From Bartonella fuyuanensis (GTDB taxonomy: Bacteria > Pseudomonadota > Alphaproteobacteria > Rhizobiales > Rhizobiaceae), in NCBI RefSeq assembly GCF_014197255.1, contig NZ_JACIFE010000006.1:1-64000 (forward strand): 64,000 nt of DNA, read 5' to 3'. The notes under the pieces are model-generated. The model searched no databases. It was not told where the DNA came from and saw only the letters and a list, made by a program, of their open reading frames with translations. This document shows positions 1 to 7,806 of the stretch, piece after piece. The position numbers and the translations under genes are program-made. Within the stretch, counting starts at the first letter, position 1. Each line of letters begins with the position of its first letter.

Positions 1-89
1 TTCTCAAATAATACGATTCCAACTCAATGATTGATCATCAAAAATTGCGATTTTGAGCAGAAAAGAAAAAGAGGCTTTAAATGATCTTT

Positions 90-135
90 GAAAGGCCTTT
101 GAAGACCCTTTGAGAACCCCTTAAAAACTCTTTGA
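90..135. repeat. Degenerate ~11-bp tandem repeat
   Basis: Four to five imperfect copies of a unit close to CTTTGARRRCC run head to tail just before the 65-bp tandem repeat. No open frame covers them. They look like a decayed simple repeat, and no function can be read from them. Confidence 0.45.
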
Positions 136-261
136 AAAAAAATAAATTGGTACAAAACCTAGTGGCAAAATATACAAAACCTGCCGTCAAGCTACATTGA
201 AAAAAAATAAATTGGTACAAAACCTAGTGGCAAAATATACAAAACCTGCCGTCAAGCTACA
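132..261. repeat. Two perfect tandem copies of a 65-bp unit
   Basis: Copy one is 132-196 and copy two is 197-261, with no mismatch seen. Each unit begins TTGAAAAAAAATAAATTGG and contains the sub-repeat TACAAAACCT twice. A fragment (CTAGTGGCAAGCTACA) follows at 262-277. The array lies just beyond the 3' end of the tRNA gene. Perfect identity points to recent duplication. Confidence 0.9.
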
Positions 262-292
262 CTAGTGGCAAGCTACAACAACTTTGAAAAAT

Positions 293-369
293 TGGTAGCG
301 AAGGAGGGATTTGAACCCCCGACACAAGGATTATGATTCCTCTGCTCTAACCTACTGAGCTACTCCGCC
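293..369 (-). tRNA. tRNA-Met (elongator, anticodon CAT)
   Basis: On the minus strand the sequence folds as a complete tRNA. The acceptor GGCGGAG pairs with CTTCGCT, with two G-U pairs. The D arm contains TAGCTCAGT, the anticodon is CAT, the T arm reads GGGGGTTCAAATCCC, and CCA is encoded at 293-295. The paired 5' end and overall match to rhizobial tRNA-Met favour the elongator form over the initiator. A tRNA-Ile2 with modified CAT cannot be excluded by eye. Confidence 0.93.
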
Positions 370-522
370 AAAACACATAAATTACCATAAATTATTTTAT
401 CTTTTGCGGGTATAAGGGGTAGAATAGTAAGATGTCAAGCATCGTTTTTAAGCTTTTTTCTTGTCATTCTATTTTATCCTCGATATGTAAGTGTAATTTT
501 ATATGATACAGTAAGGTAAGGC

Positions 523-1485
523 GTGAAAATGGTGCCACGTGTAGCTGTTTTAGGATGTGGTCATTGGGGTGGAAATCATATAAAGACACTCCACTCTCTT
601 GAAGCTTTAGCAGCAGTTTCTGATATTGATAGGGATCGTGCTGTCAGGTTTGCAACGATGTATGGTGTAGAGGTTATGACACCAAAAGAGCTTTTTGCTC
701 ATCAAGGTATTGATGCACTGATATTAGCGCTGCCGCCGCAATTTCATACACAAAATGTGCTCTGTGCTGTTAAAAGTGGGAAAGATGTATTAGTGGAAAA
801 ACCAATAGCCCTAAATGTTGCTGATGCTAAACGTCAGGTTCAGGAGGCTGATGCCTATGGGCGGATTTTTATGGTGGGTCATATCTTACGATTTCACCCA
901 GTTTTTGAAAAAATGTGTGAATTGGTTAAAAAGGGAGAATTGGGAGATGTACGATATATTTATTCTCATAGATTAGGCTTTGGGAAATTTCACACACACA
1001 GTGATGCTTTATGGGATCTTGCTCCTCATGATATCTCAATGATTTTGGCGTTGACAGGATGTGAACCCATTGAAGTTCAGGGTAAAGGGGCTGCTGTTGT
1101 TGATCAAATCTCTGATTTTTCTCATGTTCATATGATTTTTCCAAATGGTGTACGTAGTCATCTTTTTACTTCACGTCTTAGTCCTTATCGTGAAAGGCGT
1201 TTAATCGTTGTTGGTACGAAGGCTATACTCATTTTTGATGATATGGAGCCGTGGAATCGTAAATTGGCAATGCACCATTTTTCCATTTGGAAAGAGAATC
1301 AAGAATGGGCTTTTAGCATGGAGGAGATGAATTATATTGATGTTTGTGAAGATTTGCCACTTACTTGCGAATTACGGCACTTTCTTCATTGTATTGAAAC
1401 GCGTCAATCACCTCGTACAAATGGTGAGGATGCTATTGCGGTTTTACGGATTTTAACAGCTGCTGGTGTCAACTATTATAAGTAA
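523..1485 (+). CDS. gnnA: Gfo/Idh/MocA NAD-dependent oxidoreductase, probable UDP-GlcNAc 3-dehydrogenase
   Basis: The 320-residue protein has an N-terminal Rossmann motif (GCGHWGGN, about residues 11-18), the family EKP motif with its catalytic lysine (EKPIALN, about residue 92), and an HDIS histidine in the C-terminal half. It starts with GTG, and an ATG two codons later is possible. A DegT-type aminotransferase follows after about 50 bp on the same strand. Such a pair oxidises and then aminates C3 of UDP-GlcNAc. Bartonella lipid A is known to contain 2,3-diamino-2,3-dideoxyglucose, made by GnnA and GnnB, so this role is inferred from pairing and lipid chemistry. A WlbA-type sugar dehydrogenase is the alternative. 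The fold is certain and the substrate is not. Confidence 0.7.
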   Translation: MKMVPRVAVLGCGHWGGNHIKTLHSLEALAAVSDIDRDRAVRFATMYGVEVMTPKELFAHQGIDALILALPPQFHTQNVLCAVKSGKDVLVEKPIALNVADAKRQVQEADAYGRIFMVGHILRFHPVFEKMCELVKKGELGDVRYIYSHRLGFGKFHTHSDALWDLAPHDISMILALTGCEPIEVQGKGAAVVDQISDFSHVHMIFPNGVRSHLFTSRLSPYRERRLIVVGTKAILIFDDMEPWNRKLAMHHFSIWKENQEWAFSMEEMNYIDVCEDLPLTCELRHFLHCIETRQSPRTNGEDAIAVLRILTAAGVNYYK

Positions 1486-1534
1486 AAGAGATAGGTAGCG
1501 TTTTTGCACTCTTGTAATGATCAATGGAGTTAGT

Positions 1535-2653
1535 ATGCAATTCATCGACCTTGGGGCGCAGCGTGCGCGTATTGAAGATAAAATTAATTCTGCAATTGCG
1601 CATGTGGTTGCCAGTGGTAAGTATATTTTGGGGCCAAAAGTAACAGAATTTGAAGAGAAATTAGCAGAGTATCTTGGTGTTAAACATGTGATTGCGTGTG
1701 CTAATGGAACGGATGCCTTGAAGATGCCTCTTATGGCTAAAAATATTGGTCCAGGTGATGCTGTGTTTTGTCCTAGTTTTACGTTTTCTGCAACGGCTGA
1801 AGTGGTTGCTTTGGTGGGAGCAGAGCCGGTTTTTGTAGATGTTTTACTTGATACATTCAATATGGATGTTGAAAAACTTTCGCACACAATCAAAATGGTT
1901 AAAAAAGAGGGACGTTTAAAGCCAAAGGCTATTATTGCGGTTGATTTGTTTGGACTTCCTGCTGATTATGTGCAAATTGCTCAAGTGGCTGCAAAGGAAA
2001 AACTTTTTTTGATTGAAGATGCAGCTCAATCTATGGGTGGAAGAAGCGGTAATACTATGTGTGGTGCTTTTGGTGATGTGGCTGCCACAAGTTTTTATCC
2101 TGCAAAACCATTAGGGTGTTATGGCGATGGAGGCGCTATGATGACCAATGATGATCATTTGGCAGAACTTTTACGTTCTATTTTGTTTCATGGTAAAGGT
2201 GAAACGCAATATGACAATGTCCGTATTGGTATGAATTCGCGCCTAGATAGCATTCAGGCTGCAATCTTACTAGAAAAGTTTGTGATCTTTGAAGATGAAA
2301 TGGAAAAGCGTATGGAAGTTGCTCAACGTTATTCCAATAACTTAAGAGATATTGTGAGAGTTCCAGAAATAGGAGAAAATATTCGTTGCGCTTATGCTCA
2401 ATATACACTGAGGGTGAAAAAACGTGATAAATTAAAAGATTTTTTACAAAAAAATTCTATTCCTACAATGGTTTATTATAAAACTCCTTTACATCAACAG
2501 CCAGCTTATCGACACTTTCCTTATGTAAAAGATTCTCTTTCCGTTTCAGAGTCTTTAGGAGATTGTGTTTTAAGTTTGCCTATGCATCCTTATTTGACGC
2601 AAACTGATCAGGATATGATTATTCAGAAAATAAAAGATTTTTATTGTTCTTGA
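1535..2653 (+). CDS. gnnB: DegT/DnrJ/EryC1 PLP aminotransferase, probable UDP-sugar 3-transaminase
   Basis: This is a full-length sugar aminotransferase of 372 residues. The PLP-binding lysine sits in SFYPAKPLG at about residue 190, after the family's EDAAQSMGG segment. The ATG at 1535 is preferred over the one at 1517 because GGAG lies five bases before it and homologues begin near MQFIDL. The family uses glutamate to aminate keto-sugars. Next to the oxidoreductase it would complete UDP-GlcNAc to UDP-GlcNAc3N for lipid A. Related enzymes (WecE, WlbC, PerA types) cannot be separated by eye. It probably shares a transcript with the preceding gene and ends at the hairpin near 2710. Confidence 0.7.
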   Translation: MQFIDLGAQRARIEDKINSAIAHVVASGKYILGPKVTEFEEKLAEYLGVKHVIACANGTDALKMPLMAKNIGPGDAVFCPSFTFSATAEVVALVGAEPVFVDVLLDTFNMDVEKLSHTIKMVKKEGRLKPKAIIAVDLFGLPADYVQIAQVAAKEKLFLIEDAAQSMGGRSGNTMCGAFGDVAATSFYPAKPLGCYGDGGAMMTNDDHLAELLRSILFHGKGETQYDNVRIGMNSRLDSIQAAILLEKFVIFEDEMEKRMEVAQRYSNNLRDIVRVPEIGENIRCAYAQYTLRVKKRDKLKDFLQKNSIPTMVYYKTPLHQQPAYRHFPYVKDSLSVSESLGDCVLSLPMHPYLTQTDQDMIIQKIKDFYCS

Positions 2654-2706
2654 GAGAATGTTTTTTATGTAAAAGCCTCATTGAGGATTCATCTTAGAAG
2701 GTATTT

Positions 2707-2734
2707 TTTGTTACAATGTGTAACAAATATTTTT
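2707..2734 (+). terminator. AT-rich hairpin after the aminotransferase
   Basis: TTTGTTACA and TGTAACAAA pair around a three-base loop, and TATTTTT follows. The stem is weak because it is AT-rich. The remainder of 2654-2965 shows no gene. Confidence 0.5.
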
Positions 2735-2965
2735 AAGTATGTTATTTCTAGGGTTCATGAAATGTTGTCCTTTAACACTATGATATGATCAGCAAGGAGG
2801 AGCCGCTAGATAAGAAGATAGATTTTTGACAAAACTGTGTAGATTAGGGAATTTTGTCTTTTAGTTTAGCGAGAAAGTCACGTTTATAAAAAATATTTAG
2901 GTTATGAGCGTTACAATGAACCTTTGTTGATTTTATTTTTCGTTTAAGTTGTTTTTTTAGACCAC

Positions 2966-3232
2966 TTATTTAAGAAGGTTTTTAGAGAGAAAAGTTATTT
3001 TTTTGCGAATGCATGATGCTAGGTCATTTTTGCTTTTGGAGTTTTGGATGAGTGTGTTGATGGGTGATGTGATACCCTCTTGTAGCGCTATATGAGCTGC
3101 GAGTGTTGCTGCGAGTTCTTTTGTTTCTTCACGTAGTTCTTCCAGTAATTGCTGGTTAGAAAGAGTGTTAAATTCATGAGTTTGGATTTTTTGTAAATGC
3201 TGTTGATAGTGTGCGATTTTTTTATGAATCAT
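2966..3232 (-). CDS. Hypothetical protein, probable C-terminal piece of a split gene
   Basis: The 88-residue product is mostly helical and charged, with LLEELREETKELAATLAAH followed by GITSPINTLIQ. It has no signal peptide. It starts inside the 3' end of the upstream gene with an 11-base overlap (ATGATTCATAA), so translation may be coupled. From memory, rhizobial relatives of the upstream gene are one long protein ending in a similar helical segment followed by a G-x-x-SPI-like motif. I therefore infer that this is the surviving C-terminal part. Function is unknown. Confidence 0.5.
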   Translation of the reverse strand: MIHKKIAHYQQHLQKIQTHEFNTLSNQQLLEELREETKELAATLAAHIALQEGITSPINTLIQNSKSKNDLASCIRKKITFLSKNLLK

Positions 3233-3608
3233 TTTTCTTTCCTTTGTAGGTATTGGGTGTGGTGATAGCTTGCTTGGTTACTATCACGTCTTTTATGGGA
3301 GTGTCTTGTCTGAGAAGGCATAGCTGATAAAATTGTTCTGTTATTCGGCTTAGTTGTATTTTCTGTTGGGCGTATTTGTTTTGCAAAGATTCGTATTTTT
3401 GCTGGTTGTTTGCTAATTCTACAGCATGTTGTGCGCGAAGAAAATCATGATTTGCTTCTATTTCTGCGAGCGATAATGGAAGTTGCGCACAAACATCTTT
3501 ATATGCAAAATGAACGGCTTTACGCCAAATAAGAGGAGATAAAAGCACTAGTAACCAAGAAGTGAAGGCAACTCCAAGAATAAAAAAAAGAAATGATTGA
3601 ATAAGCAT
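3222..3608 (-). CDS. Small membrane-anchored coiled-coil protein, probable N-terminal piece of a split gene
   Basis: The 128-residue protein has one N-terminal transmembrane helix (about residues 4-27), then LIWRKAVHFAYKDV, a PLSLAEIEANHDFLRAQHA stretch and a coiled coil. The pattern resembles a long conserved rhizobial membrane protein of unknown function. Here it stops early and overlaps the next small gene by 11 bases. It lies just downstream of the DUF1134 gene on the same strand. An internal deletion that split an ancestral long gene would explain both products. Confidence 0.55.
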   Translation of the reverse strand: MLIQSFLFFILGVAFTSWLLVLLSPLIWRKAVHFAYKDVCAQLPLSLAEIEANHDFLRAQHAVELANNQQKYESLQNKYAQQKIQLSRITEQFYQLCLLRQDTPIKDVIVTKQAITTPNTYKGKKNDS

Positions 3609-3636
3609 AATACCTCCCTCTCAAATAAGAATAGAT

Positions 3637-4233
3637 TTAAAACGGATTCCATGTTGGTCTAGATGTTAATTTTAAGTATCCTATATTGATACCAAGGCGT
3701 GCGCCAATACCTGTACGTATTGGGATTAACAAGGTATCATGGTATTTTAGGACATGAAAACCAACACCTGCAATAAAATAGGCCGAACCTGAAATACCGC
3801 CATAGCGTCCCCATAAATTATTTATACTGTTAAGATTGTAAATTAAGATCATTAAACGAGAGCCTTGGCCGCCAAAATCCCATCCTACTGAGGGACCTTG
3901 CCAAAAAACTTTATGCTGGCCGTAGCTTTTGGTAAAAACTCTTCCCTCGCCATAGGTTAAACCAGCAAAAAAGGCACCAGAAGCTTCTTCTCCTAAAATA
4001 TAGGCATTAGGATAACCATATTCTGAAAAAATATTCTGAATTGCAACTGCCAAACCGCTAGCTGTTTTTCCAAAAAAAATATGACCAGAATCAATGATTT
4101 CTTGGAGTGAATAGTGAGGTTCGTTTTGCTCTATTGGTTTTCGTTGAGTATAGGCAGTGTTTATAGTGACGAATAAAAGGAAGATTAAAGATATAATAGT
4201 TTTGTACCGAGATTTTAAAAGAGAGAGAGTCAT
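3637..4233 (-). CDS. DUF1134 family exported protein
   Basis: The product has 198 residues. A signal peptide covers roughly residues 1-29 and ends near NTAYTQ. The rest is the whole DUF1134 domain: EEASGAFFAGLTYGEGR, HKVFWQGPSVGWDFGGQGSR and the C-terminal TGIGARLGINIGYLKLTSRP. The family is common in Alphaproteobacteria and is presumed periplasmic. Its biochemical role is not established. Length and domain are intact. It is the first gene of a minus-strand set with the two small genes downstream. Confidence 0.88.
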   Translation of the reverse strand: MTLSLLKSRYKTIISLIFLLFVTINTAYTQRKPIEQNEPHYSLQEIIDSGHIFFGKTASGLAVAIQNIFSEYGYPNAYILGEEASGAFFAGLTYGEGRVFTKSYGQHKVFWQGPSVGWDFGGQGSRLMILIYNLNSINNLWGRYGGISGSAYFIAGVGFHVLKYHDTLLIPIRTGIGARLGINIGYLKLTSRPTWNPF

Positions 4234-4448
4234 GGAGTTTTCTCCTTTTCTTTAGTGATAAACAAAAAGATAATATTAGGATTTTTATTCTATTTAAATT
4301 AAAAATAAGATTTAAGGTTATTTAAGTTATTGAATTTATGGTTTAAATTTTTTCTCATGATTATTAATGTTTCCTATTATGCATCAGATGTTAAGAGTTT
4401 TTCTTTAAAATAAAGTTTGTTTTTTGAATCTAGGAGTTTTCAATCATT

Positions 4449-5087
4449 ATGACGTTAGATATTTTTTTGAAGCCTATGGATTTTGCTGCTTTACTTTGTA
4501 GTCGTATTTGCCATGATTTGATTTCACCTGTGGGGGCTATCCAAAATGCAATGGAGCTTTATGATGAAGGAGGAGCTGAAGAAGATGCTTTACAATTGGT
4601 ACGTTTATCCGTTGCGAGTGCTGCTGCACGTTTACAATTTTCGCGATTGGCTTTTGGTTTTTCTAGTGCAAATGGAGGACAAATAGATACACAAGTTGTA
4701 GAACAAGTTGCTCAACAATATATGAAGGAAGAAAAAGCAACTTTAAAATGGCAGGTTCCTTCTTTTTTGTTACAAAAAGATGAAATTAAACTTTTGCTTA
4801 ATTTGTTATTGATTGCAAATGCAACAGTTTCTCGTGGTGGTGAAATTATTGTTATGATTCTGCAAGAGAAAAATAAACGTTCTTTTCGATTTGAGATTCT
4901 TGGTAAAAGCCTTCGTATTCCTCCTCATTTTCTTGCGTTATATCATGGGAAAGGCCAAGAAGAGCTCATAGATGCACATGTCGTTCAATACTACTATACA
5001 ATGTTACTTGCTAAAATGACAGAGATGAAAATAAATATTGAGGAAAGAGAGTGTTGTATTGTTTTAGAAAGTGTAAAAAAACTTTGA
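4449..5087 (+). CDS. chpT: Histidine phosphotransferase ChpT
   Basis: The 212-residue protein opens with the dimerisation helix carrying SRICHDLISPVGA, in which H22 is the expected phospho-accepting histidine. A degenerate, non-ATP-binding histidine-kinase-like domain follows. In Alphaproteobacteria ChpT passes phosphate from the hybrid kinase CckA to CtrA and CpdR. It is convergent with ctrA, about 220 bp away, so donor and target are neighbours. No CckA gene is in the window. Length is normal. Confidence 0.88.
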   Translation: MTLDIFLKPMDFAALLCSRICHDLISPVGAIQNAMELYDEGGAEEDALQLVRLSVASAAARLQFSRLAFGFSSANGGQIDTQVVEQVAQQYMKEEKATLKWQVPSFLLQKDEIKLLLNLLLIANATVSRGGEIIVMILQEKNKRSFRFEILGKSLRIPPHFLALYHGKGQEELIDAHVVQYYYTMLLAKMTEMKINIEERECCIVLESVKKL

Positions 5088-5254
5088 AATAGAAGAGAAG
5101 CGCTTAAGCTGTGTCGGGCAGAAAAGTGGCTTTGATTAAACTCACAAGCAGTAAGACTATATTGGTAAATAGGGCGGTGGTTATTTTTCTTAAACTTTAA
5201 GCGCTTTCTATACAAGATCTTCTTGTGTGCAAGTTTTCTAACTTTGACAGAGAA

Positions 5255-5285
5255 AAAATCTCGGCCCGCTACACTCCGAGATTTT
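5255..5285 (-). terminator. Terminator between chpT and ctrA
   Basis: AAAATCTCGG pairs with CCGAGATTTT around an 11-base loop. Read on the minus strand, a T-run follows the stem, which suits the end of ctrA. It may also stop chpT read-through. Confidence 0.75.
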
Positions 5286-5305
5286 AGAATATGCATTGTC
5301 ACTGC

Positions 5306-6007
5306 TTAAGCGGTTTTTCGTACATTTTCTTCTACTGGATCACGCAATACATAACCACGTCCCCAAACTGTATCAATGTAATTTACATTAGAAGAAATTG
5401 CTTCCAATTTTTTCCGCAATTTGCAAATGAAAACATCAATAATTTTTAGTTCTGGTTCATCCATTCCACCGTAGAGATGATTGAGAAACATTTCCTTGGT
5501 AAGTGTTGTACCTTTGCGTAAAGAAAGAAGTTCTAGCATTTGGTACTCTTTACCGGTTAAATGAACAGGACGACCTGCAACTTCGACGGTTTTTGCATCA
5601 AGATTAACGGTGAGATCACCGGTAACAATCACCGATTGTGCATGTCCTTTAGAACGACGAACAACTGCATGGATACGCGCAATGAGTTCATCTTTATGAA
5701 AAGGCTTCGTCATATAGTCGTCTGCTCCAAAACCAAAACCACGAACTTTATCTTCAATGGCGTTCATACCGGAAAGGATAAGGACAGGGGTTTTTATTTT
5801 TGCCAATCTTAGAGTCCGCAAGACATCGTACCCTGACATGTCAGGGAGATTCAGATCAAGCAAAATGATATCATAATCATAGAGTTTTCCTAAGTCGATA
5901 CCTTCTTCACCTAGATCGGTGATATAAACATTAAAATTGGCTGATTTTAGCATCAACTCAATACTTTGAGTAACTGCTTTATCATCTTCAATTAATAATA
6001 CGCGCAT
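5306..6007 (-). CDS. ctrA: Cell-cycle master response regulator CtrA
   Basis: The product is a 233-residue OmpR-type regulator. The receiver domain has the acidic pair at residues 8-9, phospho-acceptor D51 in [11 protein letters not shown], and K in MTKPFHK. The winged-helix DNA-binding domain ends in [16 protein letters not shown], as in CtrA orthologues. CtrA controls replication, division and envelope genes and is phosphorylated through CckA-ChpT. The upstream 600 bp contains one clear half-site (GGTTAAC at 6187-6193) but no convincing pair of CtrA half-sites. ChpT and the CtrA antagonist SciP lie on either side. Confidence 0.96.
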   Translation of the reverse strand: MRVLLIEDDKAVTQSIELMLKSANFNVYITDLGEEGIDLGKLYDYDIILLDLNLPDMSGYDVLRTLRLAKIKTPVLILSGMNAIEDKVRGFGFGADDYMTKPFHKDELIARIHAVVRRSKGHAQSVIVTGDLTVNLDAKTVEVAGRPVHLTGKEYQMLELLSLRKGTTLTKEMFLNHLYGGMDEPELKIIDVFICKLRKKLEAISSNVNYIDTVWGRGYVLRDPVEENVRKTA

Positions 6008-6608
6008 TTTAGATCCCTCACTCCGCTCCTTTACGAATCATAAGGAGCATTTCTATTTTATAACAGTTTGTAAAATCTTTGTTATAAAAACAATTCATGA
6101 AATCAAACACTTATAACAAAGCGTTTATGCATATTTCAGTAGTACGCGTTACAATCACTACTAAATTCCCCACTATCCATAATAGTGGTTAACAAAATAT
6201 TTTTATTTTTGAAAGAGGCTACAAAATTATTTTAGAAAAATTACATATTTTTAAACATAATAAAAATGAAGAGCTTTTTTATAAACTTTAACCTAAAAAA
6301 ATCTTGTAAAATAGCATTATAAATTACTTTTTTAAAATTTCAGTGTTTGTTTACGGAGCTTTAAACCTCTTCATTTTATAGTGGGGGAAAAATTAAAGTG
6401 ATAGTTGTTGCTCTTTAAAGCAGGTTGTGTTTGTAGATGCTTTAAGGAAAGGCAGGATTATTATAGTTTTGGGTTAATAGACTGTTTTTTTCAGCATAGA
6501 CATATATTAAAGAGATTATAATTAAAGAGATAAAGATATGTATTGTAACGAATATGTATTGGGTGTGAATGTGTGTTTTGAGTTGCCGCAATCAATGGAG
6601 TAGTGAGT
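6008..6608. other. Intergenic region upstream of ctrA and the FliJ-like gene
   Basis: These 600 bp separate divergent genes and must hold both promoters. It is very AT-rich. I see a single CtrA-like half-site at 6187-6193 and no gene, tRNA or strong hairpin. Confidence 0.5.
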
Positions 6609-6995
6609 ATGAAGCCACGGGAAAATATGGTGCGATTAAGGATGTTTCAAATGCGTGGAAAGCGCCGTGAAATTGCACAGCTTGAGATAATGATCGCAGA
6701 ATTTGAACGAATGGTGTTAGAACTGGAGGCGCAGATTACTAATGAAGAACGTAAATCTGGAAATAATGATGTTCACCATTTTGCTTATTCTTCTTTTGCG
6801 CGTGCAGCGCGGCAAAGACGTGATAACCTGGTTAATTCAATTTGTGATTTACAGCTTCAAAAAACAAATGCTGAAATTGCGCTTCATGAAGCTAATATAG
6901 AATTGCGACGGGTTCAGCTTTTGGAAGCACGAGAAAAGAAAATTTCTAAGGAGGATGAGGATATTTTGATGCAGTCGAATTCAATGGCTGGATGA
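6609..6995 (+). CDS. FliJ-like coiled-coil protein
   Basis: The 128-residue protein is almost entirely helical and charged (MKPRENMVRLRMFQ, then IAQLEIMIAEFERM). It resembles the protein annotated as flagellar export chaperone FliJ beside ctrA in rhizobia and Brucella. The ATG at 6609 is chosen because GGAG ends eight bases before it. The GTG at 6603 is too close to that site. No other flagellar gene is in the window. Because it persists next to ctrA, the protein may do something other than flagellar export, but that is inference. Confidence 0.65.
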   Translation: MKPRENMVRLRMFQMRGKRREIAQLEIMIAEFERMVLELEAQITNEERKSGNNDVHHFAYSSFARAARQRRDNLVNSICDLQLQKTNAEIALHEANIELRRVQLLEAREKKISKEDEDILMQSNSMAG

Positions 6996-7047
6996 TGAAA
7001 GAAATTATTGAAAGATCATTCTTTTAGATTTATTGTATGGGAATAAT

Positions 7048-7092
7048 ACAAAATAGCCAGACTTGTATAGAAATCAAGTCTGGCTATTTTGT
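7048..7092. terminator. Strong bidirectional terminator
   Basis: A perfect 18-base inverted repeat, 7048-7065 against 7075-7092, has a nine-base loop. The stem is GC-rich toward the loop (GCCAGACTTG) and flanked by A and T runs on both strands. It serves the convergent FliJ-like and sciP genes. Confidence 0.9.
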
Positions 7093-7134
7093 AAGGTATT
7101 TTTAAGCTGTTATCGAATCACAATCACGAGCAGT

Positions 7135-7410
7135 TTAATGCCTGTAATGTTGAGTCTTGGTTGTACGTAATCCCGCTAAACCGTGTTCATCGATCAAACT
7201 TTGCCATGAAAGAAATTCTTCTACCGTTAAAGTATAACGTTGACACGCTTCGTCAAGACTTAACAATCCACCTCTGACAGCCGCAACAACTTCAGCTTTG
7301 CGACGAATCACCCAGCGTTTTGTTGTTTGTGGCGGTAGATCGGCAATTGTAAGTGGACTGCCATCTGGTCCAATAACATATTTCATTTGTGTTTTTATTA
7401 AATTGGTCAT
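7135..7410 (-). CDS. sciP: CtrA inhibitor SciP (DUF1153)
   Basis: The 91-residue protein is a near-complete match to the SciP pattern: KYVIGPDGSPLTIADLPP, then KRWVIRRKAEVVAAVRGGLL, then a helix-turn-helix with SLDEACQRYTLTVEEFLSW. In Caulobacter SciP binds CtrA and blocks its activation of target promoters late in the cell cycle. Its position two genes from ctrA fits. The N-terminal MTNLIKTQM is slightly variable in the family. No frameshift or missing segment is visible. Confidence 0.92.
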   Translation of the reverse strand: MTNLIKTQMKYVIGPDGSPLTIADLPPQTTKRWVIRRKAEVVAAVRGGLLSLDEACQRYTLTVEEFLSWQSLIDEHGLAGLRTTKTQHYRH

Positions 7411-7806
7411 TCGTATCCTCTACCTTTAGTCAAGGACTTGGTTTGTTTATAGAGCATGAAATTTAAAAAAGAACTAAACGCGCTGAAGGAAAAAAGTTAA
7501 TAAAGCGATTGAGCATAAAGTTTAAAGTGTATTGAAGAGCTTCTTGCAACATTTTATCAGATTTTTAAAAAGAGCAAAATTTTTTTCTAAAAGGATTTCT
7601 CCTCAAACGATTTTCATTGTGCCTTATTTCTATCACTCTTTGTTTGTTTGCAGTAACTTTTAAGAAAGTGATGCTATGGTTGTGGAAAGGGTAAAAAAAT
7701 AATATTAAAGAATAATCAATAGTGTAAAAGTGGTGAAGAGCACGCAGCAGAATATTAATAACATATAGGTACCTATTAAACAGAGCATTAAATAGAGAAT
7801 GAATAC
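7411..7806. other. Intergenic region between sciP and mnmA
   Basis: About 400 bp between divergent genes. It is AT-rich, without a gene-like open frame or strong hairpin. The promoters of sciP and mnmA should lie here. Confidence 0.4.

Noticed and set aside
90-277. CRISPR array
   Set aside because: The repeats are directly tandem without unique spacers and only two full units exist.
4994-5302. 102-codon minus-strand frame across the chpT end
   Set aside because: It overlaps chpT and the ctrA terminator and has no protein-like pattern.
6008-6608. CtrA autoregulation site upstream of ctrA
   Set aside because: One half-site GGTTAAC exists, but no partner TTAA seven bases away.
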